Source of the DNA: Idiomarina aminovorans
GTDB taxonomy: Bacteria; Pseudomonadota; Gammaproteobacteria; Enterobacterales; Alteromonadaceae
Assembly (NCBI RefSeq): GCF_023155095.1
Contig: NZ_JAKNDA010000003.1
Coordinates: forward strand, 62,001 to 126,000
Reading direction: 5' to 3'
DNA length: 64,000 nucleotides
Position numbers and translations under genes: made by a program. Shown here one piece after another: positions 45,858-54,805 of this stretch. Under the pieces are notes generated by a model. That model was not told where the DNA came from and did no database searches. It worked only from the letters and a program-made list of their open reading frames with translations. Numbering within the stretch: the first letter of the stretch is position 1; every line of letters begins with the position of its first letter.

Positions 45858-47693
45858 ATGCTAAAACGCAGCGGTTACCGAAAACTTGAACTGCTGCAAA
45901 CTGCGAGCCTTTGGCGGCAACACTGCCAGGCTCGCTCTGACCTTTCTATCTATTTATCAGACACCGATAAACAAGCGGACGCCGCACTTTCACGTTACCG
46001 CGACTATCTGGGACATGAGTTTGAACAGGTCTTTATAGATTGTAATGAAAGTTTGCATGCCGACGCCATTGCCGCACTTTGCGGAACCGTAATGGCAGGC
46101 GGTCTGCTATCTATCTTACTCCCCCGTGAAGACAATCCGATGAGCCAGCGCATGGCAGATTTTACCACTGAGGTTTATCACAATAAGGTGAATGACCGCC
46201 CTCCGCAAATGCTTGTAAAAACAGAGGGGTCTGAAACGACACCGCACCTTACCAATGAGCAGCAAGCCATTTTACAGAGACTGAATAAGACCCGACACGA
46301 TAAAGCCCAACAAGCAACAACACACATCATCACAGCTGAGCGCGGGCGCGGTAAAAGTACCTTACTGGGACAGGCTCTCGCCAACACCAAAGATCAGCAA
46401 ACTATTATTGTAACGGCGCCGCGAAAAGCCAATGCCAAAGTTCTGCTGCAACAAGCACCAGAATCCCGATTCGTTGCCTGGGACAAATTACTGCAGAAAC
46501 CGGATAACCCTGATATTCAATTAATTATTGATGAAGCGGCCGGTTTACCGCTGTGGGCAACTGAAAAGTTGTGCGAAAAATTCACGCCCTGGCTACTTGC
46601 AACAACGGTCGCTGGTTACGAGGGCTGTGGTCGGGGTTTCGCTGTTCATTTTACCGACTGGGCGAAAAAAAATTTACCGCAGGTAAGTGTGCACCAATTA
46701 ACACAGCCACTACGCTGGCCTGTCAATGACCCGTTAGAGCAATGGTTGACGGAAACCTTCCTTCTGCATGAACAAGCCGTAACAGCTTCATCAGACTCAA
46801 CAACAGGGACCTTTATTAAACCCGCTTCTGAGCTTGATGAGAATCTGCTACAACAATGCTTCCAGCTTTTGCTCAACGCTCACTATCAAAGCAGCCCTAA
46901 TGATCTTAACCTGCTGCTGACCGAACCTGCTCATAGACTCGCCTACCAATGTGAACGCGGTAAAGTGATTGCGGTTGCATGGCTGATGAGCGAGGGCCCT
47001 GTCAACTCGCCGCTAAAAGAAGAAATTAAGCTTGGCAGACGGAGGCCAAAAGGAAATCTGTTACCGCAGGCTATTGGTTACTTTCTTCAACAAGAATGGG
47101 CTATGGATTTACGGTGGCTGCGAGTAGGTCGTATTGCCGTGCCTGAAAACAAAAGGCGCCATAAAGCAGGTTCAAAGCTACTGACCGACGTTTCGTTATG
47201 GGCAAAAAAACACAACTACCAAATGCTCGGGACCAGTTTCGCCTGGTCATCGCAGTTAGATAACTTTTGGAGACAAAACAATTACCTGCCCTGGCGCTTC
47301 AGCAGTCGTATTGATAGCGTATCAGCACGCCCTGCCGCCATCTATGTTTACTCTCTTTCCCCCTCAGTTAATGAGCAATGCCAGTTACTCAATTTATGGG
47401 GCCAACAACAACTGCAGTGGTTATCAAAAGGTAAAGAAGCACTAGACTCAACTGAGCCACTGGGTAGTGTCAGAACTGCTATCATTGAATCCTACGTGGC
47501 TAAAGCAGTTCCTTTCGATGCTGCTCATTTTGCTTTGGCACAATGGTTTTATTGGCAGCATAAAGAGCACCCTCTGACAAACTTACTGTGCCAACCGGAC
47601 ACTACCCTAAAGCACCTCGGTCATTATTGGGGCGGGAAATCACAGCGCCAGGCAAATGAAAATCTCTGTAAAGAAGTACGGTCACTGCAGTAA
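45858..47693 (+). CDS. tmcA: tRNA(Met) cytidine acetyltransferase TmcA
   Basis: TmcA makes N4-acetylcytidine at the wobble base of elongator tRNA-Met using acetyl-CoA and ATP. The 611-residue protein has an N-terminal domain (DUF1726-like, to about 130), a RecD-like ATPase with HIITAERGRGKSTLLGQ and LIIDEAAGLPLWA, and a GNAT domain (WLRVGRIAVPENKRRHKAGSKLLTD). A tRNA-binding C-terminus completes it. Somewhat shorter than the E. coli protein but with all domains. It starts one base after the transporter gene, and no clear Shine-Dalgarno is seen. Confidence 0.9.
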   Translation: MLKRSGYRKLELLQTASLWRQHCQARSDLSIYLSDTDKQADAALSRYRDYLGHEFEQVFIDCNESLHADAIAALCGTVMAGGLLSILLPREDNPMSQRMADFTTEVYHNKVNDRPPQMLVKTEGSETTPHLTNEQQAILQRLNKTRHDKAQQATTHIITAERGRGKSTLLGQALANTKDQQTIIVTAPRKANAKVLLQQAPESRFVAWDKLLQKPDNPDIQLIIDEAAGLPLWATEKLCEKFTPWLLATTVAGYEGCGRGFAVHFTDWAKKNLPQVSVHQLTQPLRWPVNDPLEQWLTETFLLHEQAVTASSDSTTGTFIKPASELDENLLQQCFQLLLNAHYQSSPNDLNLLLTEPAHRLAYQCERGKVIAVAWLMSEGPVNSPLKEEIKLGRRRPKGNLLPQAIGYFLQQEWAMDLRWLRVGRIAVPENKRRHKAGSKLLTDVSLWAKKHNYQMLGTSFAWSSQLDNFWRQNNYLPWRFSSRIDSVSARPAAIYVYSLSPSVNEQCQLLNLWGQQQLQWLSKGKEALDSTEPLGSVRTAIIESYVAKAVPFDAAHFALAQWFYWQHKEHPLTNLLCQPDTTLKHLGHYWGGKSQRQANENLCKEVRSLQ

Positions 47694-47759
47694 TGAGCCT
47701 TGTCGTTTTATCAGCAAATTTCTATCATCAGCACAGAACCTCAACAGAACCCCATTACC

Positions 47760-49916
47760 ATGACGCGTTATTCCGCTTTTATTGTTTGTGCAACGGTGTT
47801 GATACTGAGTGCGTGCAGCTCTTTTGAACCTGACGAGAAGCCGCCGAAAGGCCCTTATCCAGAAACAAAAACTGTCGACCAAAAGGATGACTATCACGAC
47901 ACTCAAGTTAACGACCCTTACCGTTGGTTAGAGCAGGATAACAAAGAGGTTAAAAACTGGGTTGATGCACAAAACCAGTTATCAACCCCTGCATTACAAA
48001 AACTTCCTGCATTTGCGGACATTAAAAACCGCATGACAACGTTATGGAATTACGAAAAAGTCAGTACGCCGTTTCGCTATGCAGATAGGTACTTTTATTT
48101 CTCTAACGACGGCTTACAGAATCAGGCCGTTCTTTATACAAAGACGGACTTAAACAGCGCCCCCGATGTGCTTATTAACCCCAACACACTCAGTGATGAC
48201 GGAACCGTTTCATTAGCCCGCATTCGTGTTTCCCCCAAGGCGCAATATATTGCCTACGCTACATCAGATGCCGGTAGCGACTGGACGGAAATAAAAGTCC
48301 GTCATATTCAGTCAGGAAAAGACACTACCGATATTATTAAAGGTGTTAAGTTCACTGACGTAGCATGGCTTCCAAATGAGCGCGGTTTTTATTACAGCCG
48401 TTATCCGCAGCTCGAAGATGGCCGTTTTGATGACTCCAAACCGGTTAGCGTCTACTTCCACAAACTGGGCACTGAGCAAAGTGACGACCAACTCATCTTC
48501 GCTTTTGATAATAAACCAGACTGGAACCCCTACGCCAAAGTATCAGACGACGGTCAGTACCTGTTAATTGATGTGTTTAAAGGCTATGACGCCAATGCGG
48601 TATATATTCGCCCGCTAGCACAAGAGAATGCCTCATTTGAAGGTTTGTTCACAGGTTGGGACGACCACTACCAATACGTCACCAGCCACAAAAAGCAGCT
48701 TTACTTTAAAACCACTAATGAAGCAGCAACCGGGCGCGTTATTGCCGTTGACCCAAAACAGCCGGCAGTTGAAAACTGGACAGAAGTCATTGCCGCTAAA
48801 ACTCATACATTAAAAGAAGTGAACGCCATAAACGGACAACTAGTTGCTCACTATTTGCAGTCAGCCCGCTCTCGAGTGGCTATTTTTGATATTGACGGCA
48901 CTATGCTGCAAGAGCTGGCATTACCCGGTATTGGCTCTGTTGAGGGCTTCAGGGGCAGCAGCAAAGCACCCGACACATTCTTTACTTTCAAGGGCTTTAC
49001 CGAGCCGGGAAAAGTTTATCGGTATCAAGCTGAACAACAGCGCACAACGCTATGGTATGAAACCAAAGTACCCGCCAACCTGGAGCCGTACACCACTGAG
49101 CAGGTAGTATACAATAGTGCTGACAGCACCGAAGTTCCGATGTTTTTAGTACACCACAAGGACATTGAACTGAACGGTCAAAACCCCACGCTTTTATACG
49201 GCTATGGTGGCTTCAATATTTCTATCACCCCTGACTTCGATACAACTCGCGTGGTCTGGCTGCAAATGGGAGGTGTCTTAGCTATTCCAAACCTTCGTGG
49301 TGGCGGGGAGTTTGGTCAAATGTGGCACCAGCAAGGCACGAAAGAGAAAAAGCAAAACGTATTTGATGACTTTATTGCCGCCGCAGAATGGCTAATAAAC
49401 AACAACTACACCAATAAGGACAAGCTGGCAATTCAAGGGCGCAGTAACGGCGGATTACTGGTTGGTGCGACCATGACCCAGCGCCCTGAGCTGTTCGCCG
49501 CTGCACTGCCTGCTGTCGGTGTACTGGATATGCTGCGCTATCATCTGCCCAGTGCCAACGCGCGTGGCTGGAGTAGTGAGTTTGGTTTGAGTGAAAATAA
49601 AGAGCAGTTCAAAAACCTCTATGCGTACTCGCCGGTTCACAATACCCAGATCGACACCTGTTACCCGGCCACGCTCATTACCACCGGGACTCACGACAAC
49701 CGCGTAGTTCCCTGGCACAGCTACAAATTTGCAGCAACACTGCAACGTGACCAAAGTTGTGATCAACCTATCTGGTTAAATGTAGAAACGCGTGCCGGTC
49801 ACGGCGCAGGCACCCCTACCTGGATGCGCATAGAACAACAGGCCGAAAACTGGGCGTTCTTACAACAGTATTTAGGTATGAATTCAGAGGCTGTACAAAG
49901 CAACGCTTCTGAATGA
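47760..49916 (+). CDS. Prolyl oligopeptidase family lipoprotein (S9A)
   Basis: A 718-residue exported serine peptidase. The N-terminus MTRYSAFIVCATVLILSACSS is a lipoprotein signal (lipobox LSAC). Then come the S9 entry motif VNDPYRWLEQDNKEVKNWV, a beta-propeller, and the alpha/beta hydrolase with Ser in QGRSNGGLLVGA (near 562), Asp in THDNRVVPWHSYKF and His in RAGHGAGTP. It cleaves short peptides after proline. The frame extends back to 47700, but the lipoprotein start at 47760 makes sense biologically. It fits peptide use outside the cytoplasm. Confidence 0.92.
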   Translation: MTRYSAFIVCATVLILSACSSFEPDEKPPKGPYPETKTVDQKDDYHDTQVNDPYRWLEQDNKEVKNWVDAQNQLSTPALQKLPAFADIKNRMTTLWNYEKVSTPFRYADRYFYFSNDGLQNQAVLYTKTDLNSAPDVLINPNTLSDDGTVSLARIRVSPKAQYIAYATSDAGSDWTEIKVRHIQSGKDTTDIIKGVKFTDVAWLPNERGFYYSRYPQLEDGRFDDSKPVSVYFHKLGTEQSDDQLIFAFDNKPDWNPYAKVSDDGQYLLIDVFKGYDANAVYIRPLAQENASFEGLFTGWDDHYQYVTSHKKQLYFKTTNEAATGRVIAVDPKQPAVENWTEVIAAKTHTLKEVNAINGQLVAHYLQSARSRVAIFDIDGTMLQELALPGIGSVEGFRGSSKAPDTFFTFKGFTEPGKVYRYQAEQQRTTLWYETKVPANLEPYTTEQVVYNSADSTEVPMFLVHHKDIELNGQNPTLLYGYGGFNISITPDFDTTRVVWLQMGGVLAIPNLRGGGEFGQMWHQQGTKEKKQNVFDDFIAAAEWLINNNYTNKDKLAIQGRSNGGLLVGATMTQRPELFAAALPAVGVLDMLRYHLPSANARGWSSEFGLSENKEQFKNLYAYSPVHNTQIDTCYPATLITTGTHDNRVVPWHSYKFAATLQRDQSCDQPIWLNVETRAGHGAGTPTWMRIEQQAENWAFLQQYLGMNSEAVQSNASE

Positions 49917-49988
49917 TGATTTCAGAAAAATATGCTATCTTTCGCAGCAATTTTAATCGTTAAAAGTTTTCTGTAAAGGATAGCATTC

Positions 49989-51188
49989 ATGTCTAAAGTA
50001 CTCATTATTGGTGCCGGCGGTGTTGCTGGCGTGGTTGTACAAAAATGTGCCGGTTTACCCGACGTATTTTCTGAAATTCACTTAGCCAGTCGTACGCTGT
50101 CAAAATGTCAGGCGCTGCAGGAAAAAGCCGGCAAAGATCGCGTTGTCAGTGTTTACCAGGTCGATGCTGATGACTCAGCCGAAGTTGCTGAGCTTATTCG
50201 GGGCATTAACCCGTCACTGGTTATTAACGTTGCGCTTCCGTACCAGGATTTACCTATCATGGACGCTTGCCTGGAAACCGGCGTACATTACCTGGATACC
50301 GCTAACTACGAGCCAAAAGACGAAGCCAAATTTGAGTACTCATGGCAGTGGGCTTATCAGGAACGCTTTAAAGAAAAAGGTTTAATGGCGTTATTGGGTG
50401 CGGGTTTTGATCCGGGCGTTACCAACGTCTTTACCGCCTATGCCGCTAAACATTACTTTGACGAAGTGCATTATCTGGACATTGTTGACTGTAACGGTGG
50501 TGACCACGGTCAGGCGTTTGCGACTAATTTTAATCCGGAAATTAATATCCGGGAAATTACCCAAAAAGGTAAGTACTGGGAAAATGGCGAATGGCATGAA
50601 ACTGACCCTATCAGCGTGCGTAAAGATCTAGACTACCCAAATGTTGGAGTACGCCCTTCCTACCTGCTTTTCCACGAAGAGCTGGAATCATTGGTTAAGC
50701 ACTTCCCGACCATTAAACGCGCGCGTTTCTGGATGACTTTTGGCGAGCAGTACCTGACGCATTTGCGTGTCCTTGAAAACGTTGGCATGACGTCTATTCA
50801 GCCGGTTGAGTTTGAAGGTCAGCAAATTGTGCCATTAGAATTTCTGAAAGCCGTATTACCAAACCCGGGTTCTCTGGCTGAGGGTTACACCGGCAAAACC
50901 TGTATTGGTACTTACGTTACAGGCATGAAAGACGGGCAGGAAAAAACCATCTTCATTTACAACAACACGGACCACGCCCAAACCAACGATGAAGTTGGCG
51001 CTCAGGCCGTGTCTTACACTACCGGTGTGCCGGCAATGATTGGCGCGTCGTTAATGTTACAGGGTAAATGGATGGAGCCAGGTGTCTGGAATATGGAGCA
51101 ATTTAACCCGGACGAGTTCATGGAACGGCTGAGCAAATATGGCTTGCCATGGCAAGTAATGGAATGCGATAAGCCATTCGGCAAGTAA
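49989..51188 (+). CDS. Carboxynorspermidine synthase (saccharopine dehydrogenase-like)
   Basis: A 399-residue NAD(P)H enzyme with the Rossmann motif MSKVLIIGAGGVAGVVVQKC and the saccharopine dehydrogenase fold (YLDTANYEPKDEAKFEY, GAGFDPGVTNVFTAYAAKHYF). Because nspC follows 15 bases later, it is almost certainly carboxynorspermidine (or carboxyspermidine) dehydrogenase, which condenses aspartate semialdehyde with a diamine. AAAGGA precedes the ATG. The pathway gives norspermidine or spermidine without decarboxylated SAM. Confidence 0.92.
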   Translation: MSKVLIIGAGGVAGVVVQKCAGLPDVFSEIHLASRTLSKCQALQEKAGKDRVVSVYQVDADDSAEVAELIRGINPSLVINVALPYQDLPIMDACLETGVHYLDTANYEPKDEAKFEYSWQWAYQERFKEKGLMALLGAGFDPGVTNVFTAYAAKHYFDEVHYLDIVDCNGGDHGQAFATNFNPEINIREITQKGKYWENGEWHETDPISVRKDLDYPNVGVRPSYLLFHEELESLVKHFPTIKRARFWMTFGEQYLTHLRVLENVGMTSIQPVEFEGQQIVPLEFLKAVLPNPGSLAEGYTGKTCIGTYVTGMKDGQEKTIFIYNNTDHAQTNDEVGAQAVSYTTGVPAMIGASLMLQGKWMEPGVWNMEQFNPDEFMERLSKYGLPWQVMECDKPFGK

Positions 51189-51203
51189 CAGAGAAGATAA
51201 CAC

Positions 51204-52337
51204 ATGAGTCAATATACATCGCCGGAAATTCCGTCGCCCTGCTATGTGCTGGACGAGAAGCTACTGCGAAAAAACCTGGAGCTGATGCAAAAGGTACAAG
51301 AGCAAAGTGGTGCTAATATTATTCTGGCGCTGAAGGGCTACGCCATGTGGTCAACTTTCCCGTTAATTCGCCAGTATCTTAAAGGCTGTACGGCCAGCTC
51401 TGTCTGGGAAGCAAAATTAGCGGCTCAGGAGTTTGCGCGTGAGGTTCATGCTTATGCACCAGCGTATAAACAGGATGATATTGACCAGTTAGTACCACTG
51501 GTCAATCACTTGTCCTTTAACAGTATTTCACAATGGCATAAGTACCGTGAACAAGTCGTTAAAGCTGGTGTTTCTATTGGTCTGCGTATTAACCCGGAGC
51601 ATCAGGAAGCCGAAACCGAGCTTTATGAACCCAGTGCACCGGGTTCTCGCCTGGGTATTCGCGCCAGCGAACTTAAACAACACGACTTAACCGGGGTTGA
51701 AGGTCTGCACGTGCATAATCTATGCGAGTGCGATTCTTTTGCTCTGGAACGCACCCTGAACGCTGTTGAAAGCCGTTTTGGTGAGCAGTTAAAGCAAATG
51801 AAATGGCTGAACCTGGGTGGCGGACATTTAATGACCCGCACCGGTTATGACGTTGAGCACCTGATAAAACAGTTAAAGCGTTTACGCGAAACCTATGATC
51901 TGCAAGTGATACTTGAACCGGGTTCTGCGGTTGCCTGGCAAACCGGCCCGTTAGTCTGCGAAGTGGTGGATATTGTTGAGAATCAAGGGCAAATCGCTTT
52001 ATTAGACATTTCAGCTACGGCTCATATGCCGGACGTACTGGAAATGCCTTACCGGCCGGCTATAACCGGGGCCGGTTTACCCGCAGAGAAGAAGTTCAGT
52101 TATCGCCTGGGCGGTAACAGCTGTTTAGCCGGTGATGTTATCGGTGAATACAGCTTTGATCAGCCGTTAGCCGTTGGTGACCGCTTAATCTTTGAAGATA
52201 TGATGCATTACACCATGGTGAAAACATCGTTTTTTAACGGCGTTCAGCACCCGGCTATTGGTATATTGCGGGAAAGTGGTCAGTTTGATTGTGTGCGACA
52301 ATTTAGTTACGAAGATTTTCGCAACCGCTTGTCTTAA
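51204..52337 (+). CDS. nspC: Carboxynorspermidine decarboxylase
   Basis: A 377-residue fold-III PLP decarboxylase. The PLP lysine is K44 in IILALKGYAMWS; HVHNLCECDSF, LNLGGGHLMTRTGYD and the dimer-site cysteine in RLGGNSCLAGDVIGEY follow. It removes CO2 from carboxynorspermidine or carboxyspermidine to finish polyamine synthesis. It is encoded just after the dehydrogenase, with GAGAAGATAA as a ribosome site. A terminator shared with motX ends the unit. Confidence 0.94.
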   Translation: MSQYTSPEIPSPCYVLDEKLLRKNLELMQKVQEQSGANIILALKGYAMWSTFPLIRQYLKGCTASSVWEAKLAAQEFAREVHAYAPAYKQDDIDQLVPLVNHLSFNSISQWHKYREQVVKAGVSIGLRINPEHQEAETELYEPSAPGSRLGIRASELKQHDLTGVEGLHVHNLCECDSFALERTLNAVESRFGEQLKQMKWLNLGGGHLMTRTGYDVEHLIKQLKRLRETYDLQVILEPGSAVAWQTGPLVCEVVDIVENQGQIALLDISATAHMPDVLEMPYRPAITGAGLPAEKKFSYRLGGNSCLAGDVIGEYSFDQPLAVGDRLIFEDMMHYTMVKTSFFNGVQHPAIGILRESGQFDCVRQFSYEDFRNRLS

Positions 52338-52363
52338 GTGCTAAATAGCTAAGTAAAAAATTG

Positions 52364-52395
52364 AAAAAGCCACTTATTCCAGTGGCCTTTTTGCT
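52364..52395. terminator. Bidirectional terminator between nspC and motX
   Basis: GCCACT (52369-52374) pairs with AGTGGC (52381-52386) around a 6-base loop, with an A-run before and a T-run after. The motX stop lies inside the hairpin, so the element is shared by the two convergent genes. Confidence 0.8.
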
Positions 52396-53000
52396 TTTTC
52401 AACAACCGACGGTGGCATTCTTTCAGCCAACTTTGTCAGCTTTTGCTCGATATCCCGATGGATACTTTCAGTTGAGGTTACCGCATTATGCAGCCAATGG
52501 TAGGCTTTTTCGTAGTCATATGGACTACCCTTATCCGCTAACAAAATTTCTGCAAATCGTCTTTGCGCCGGTAAATTCCCAGAAGAGGCCGCTTCACGAA
52601 GATACAGGATGGCACGCTCAATATCTTTTTGAACCAGAACACCTTCATGATAATAACGTCCTAACTGCTCCAGAGCTTCCAGTAAACCATGCTGCGCTGC
52701 TTTTTCCATATAGAGCAGGCCAAGCTCAGGGTCGCGGTCGTAACAAATGCCCCAGGCCATCATGTCGCCATACAAAAACTGATACGTAGGACGACGTTCA
52801 AGTTCAGCCTGAGCCTCAATATCCTGCGCCAGTTGACAGCGATCGGTATCGCGCACACGTGTTAAGTGCGTATTAGTTGCAAACATCTCAATAAGTTCGG
52901 CATCCGAGTAGAGCTGCACCGCTTCAACATCCTGCGCCTGAACGTTATTTGCTGCGGTCAGTCCGGCTACAGCAATCAGCATTGGAATGACTGTTTTCAT
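52374..53000 (-). CDS. motX: Sodium-type flagellar motor protein MotX
   Basis: A 208-residue periplasmic protein: signal peptide MKTVIPMLIAVAGLTAANNVQA, then AVQLYSDAELIEMFATNTHL, paired cysteines (RCQLAQDIE, WGICYDRD) and Sel1-like repeats (MEKAAQHGLLEALEQLGRYYHEG, LREAASSGNLPAQRRFAEIL). This matches MotX, part of the T ring of sodium-driven polar flagella, which recruits PomA/PomB. A generic Sel1 protein is the alternative, but the N-terminal block argues for MotX. An ATG four codons earlier (53012) is possible. No other flagellar gene is in the window. Confidence 0.82.
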   Translation of the reverse strand: MKTVIPMLIAVAGLTAANNVQAQDVEAVQLYSDAELIEMFATNTHLTRVRDTDRCQLAQDIEAQAELERRPTYQFLYGDMMAWGICYDRDPELGLLYMEKAAQHGLLEALEQLGRYYHEGVLVQKDIERAILYLREAASSGNLPAQRRFAEILLADKGSPYDYEKAYHWLHNAVTSTESIHRDIEQKLTKLAERMPPSVVEKAKRPLE

Positions 53001-53034
53001 AAGTTTGCCCATGCTCTGTGAATATACTAAACAG

Positions 53035-53823
53035 CTATATGTTCAGGTTATCGGCACAGAGCCGTAATCCCTTAAATAACAAATCGTCGTAACGACGAAA
53101 TGCCCAGGACAAAGTTCGCATTAAGTGCTCGCTATCGCCCCCGGTAACAACAATTTCAAAAGGTTCTTCAGAAAAATAACGGGCAGATAAATGAATGGCC
53201 TGTGCAATAGCGCCGGTCAATGCCGCTTCGGTTCCCTGCGCAATACCGTCATAAGTATTTTTACCCGCAGCAAGCCCATCGCGCCCAATATCATCTACCG
53301 TTATGCCTTTTAAGTTAGCCGCTCCCTGACCCAGAGCATTGAGTATTAACTGCCGCCCGGGCACTATCCAGCCGCCCATATGCTGACCTTTAGCGGTCAG
53401 CCAGTCGATGGTTAAAGCCGTGCCGGCATCCACTATCAAGGCATTCGCTTTTACCTGCTCATGACAACCCAGTAATGCCATCCAGCGGTCAGCCCCCAAA
53501 CGTTCAGGTTGCTGGTTGTAACCGTTTATTACCCCAGCCTGCTCTGTTTTTGTCTTTTGCCAGAGCACGTTGATGCCCAGCTCAGCCAGTGAACTGTTCA
53601 ATGTATCCATTACCTGAACCGCCGCGACACTGCAGCCAATAGCCTGTTGTTCATGCTGTATTTGCCGGCCACTTACCACTTCCAGCAATAAGTCTTTCAG
53701 CGGTTGGCTCAGGTCATTCAGCCAGCTCTGATGAGAGATGGCACCCAGCATTTCAATCTCGTCTGTGTGCGTATTCCACCAGGCAAATTTACTGCGAGTA
53801 TTACCTGCATCAATTAATAGCAT
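53035..53823 (-). CDS. coaX: Type III pantothenate kinase
   Basis: A 262-residue ASKHA-fold kinase for the first step of coenzyme A synthesis. Motifs: MLLIDAGNTRSKFAWW (phosphate 1), the pantothenate region PERLGADRWMALLGCH, and DAGTALTIDWLTAKGQHMGGWIVPG (phosphate 2). VVTGGDSEHLM lies near the end. It starts inside birA (14-base overlap), so murB-birA-coaX are read as one unit. Confidence 0.92.
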   Translation of the reverse strand: MLLIDAGNTRSKFAWWNTHTDEIEMLGAISHQSWLNDLSQPLKDLLLEVVSGRQIQHEQQAIGCSVAAVQVMDTLNSSLAELGINVLWQKTKTEQAGVINGYNQQPERLGADRWMALLGCHEQVKANALIVDAGTALTIDWLTAKGQHMGGWIVPGRQLILNALGQGAANLKGITVDDIGRDGLAAGKNTYDGIAQGTEAALTGAIAQAIHLSARYFSEEPFEIVVTGGDSEHLMRTLSWAFRRYDDLLFKGLRLCADNLNI

Positions 53824-54805
53824 CTTGAGCCCTTAATGAAACTTCACCACCAAAATAACGGCGTACGCCGTGTTCGTCTTCCACCAGCAACGCACCATTT
53901 TCGTCAATGCCACGACAGGTTCCTAAACACACTCGCTGTCCCATAATAAGCTTTACCGGTTTATCTAAAAAGCAATCGTACTGCCGCCAGCTTTGCTGAA
54001 ACGCAGCCAACCCATACTGTTCATATTGCTGCAACGCAGACAATACTGAAGACCTGACCTGTGCTGCAATGCAATTACGTGAAACCAACTGCGGTAACTC
54101 AGAGTTAAGATCCGTCCAGGCTTGATCGATATTCCTTCCGACAAACTCCGGCATTCTTAAATTAATACCCATACCAATAATACTGTGCGCAGCGCCTTCC
54201 GGTAAGGTTTCCAAATCCACCAAAATACCGGCCACTTTTTTTCCGTTAATATACACGTCGTTTGGCCATTTTACGCTTACCGCTTCAATACCTAACTCGG
54301 TAAAACATTCCGCCAAAGCAATACCGACCGCAAGACTCAACCCCATAGCGCCATGAATACCGTCTTCCAATGGCCAATAAACGCTAAAGTAGAGGTTACT
54401 GCCAAAGGGTGAAAACCAGTGTTTTCCTCTACGCCCGCGCCCCGCCGTTTGCGCTTCCGCGAAAATAGAAAAGCCAGCGTCTACAGTGCCATCCTGAGCC
54501 AATAGCTTGACCTGGTCGTTACTTGAGTCAACCACTGAACGCACCTCAAAGCCCGGTTTTTTGCGCCACTTTGTTGGTGTTTCCTCTTCAATAGCGGCGG
54601 CCTGCAGCAGTTCAATAGGCCGGGCGAGCTTATAGCCCCGCCCGGTGACTGAAAACAACTCCAGTCCCAGCTCTTCCAGTTTATGAATGTGCTGATTAAC
54701 CGCCGCGCGGGATATCGACAATGACTCACCAATTGCCTGTCCGGAGTGGAATTCGCCATTGGCAAGTAAGCGAATCAACTGATCAAGACGTTCCGCCTGC
54801 TTCAT
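53810..54805 (-). CDS. birA: Biotin ligase / biotin operon repressor BirA
   Basis: A 331-residue bifunctional protein. The N-terminal winged helix (LIRLLANGEFHSGQAIGESLSISRAAVNQHIHKL) gives it a repressor role. The catalytic domain has EAQTAGRGRRGKHWFSPFGSNLYFS for biotinyl-AMP and VSVKWPNDVYINGKKVAGILVD. A C-terminal SH3-like domain follows. It should biotinylate acetyl-CoA carboxylase and repress bio genes. Overlaps murB by 4 bases (ATGA) and coaX by 14. Confidence 0.94.
   Translation of the reverse strand: MKQAERLDQLIRLLANGEFHSGQAIGESLSISRAAVNQHIHKLEELGLELFSVTGRGYKLARPIELLQAAAIEEETPTKWRKKPGFEVRSVVDSSNDQVKLLAQDGTVDAGFSIFAEAQTAGRGRRGKHWFSPFGSNLYFSVYWPLEDGIHGAMGLSLAVGIALAECFTELGIEAVSVKWPNDVYINGKKVAGILVDLETLPEGAAHSIIGMGINLRMPEFVGRNIDQAWTDLNSELPQLVSRNCIAAQVRSSVLSALQQYEQYGLAAFQQSWRQYDCFLDKPVKLIMGQRVCLGTCRGIDENGALLVEDEHGVRRYFGGEVSLRAQDAIN

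Noticed and set aside
52361-52789. Plus-strand open frame of 142 codons opposite motX
   Set aside because: Lies antisense to motX, has no family features, and begins inside the nspC/motX terminator. The minus-strand protein has a signal peptide and Sel1 repeats.
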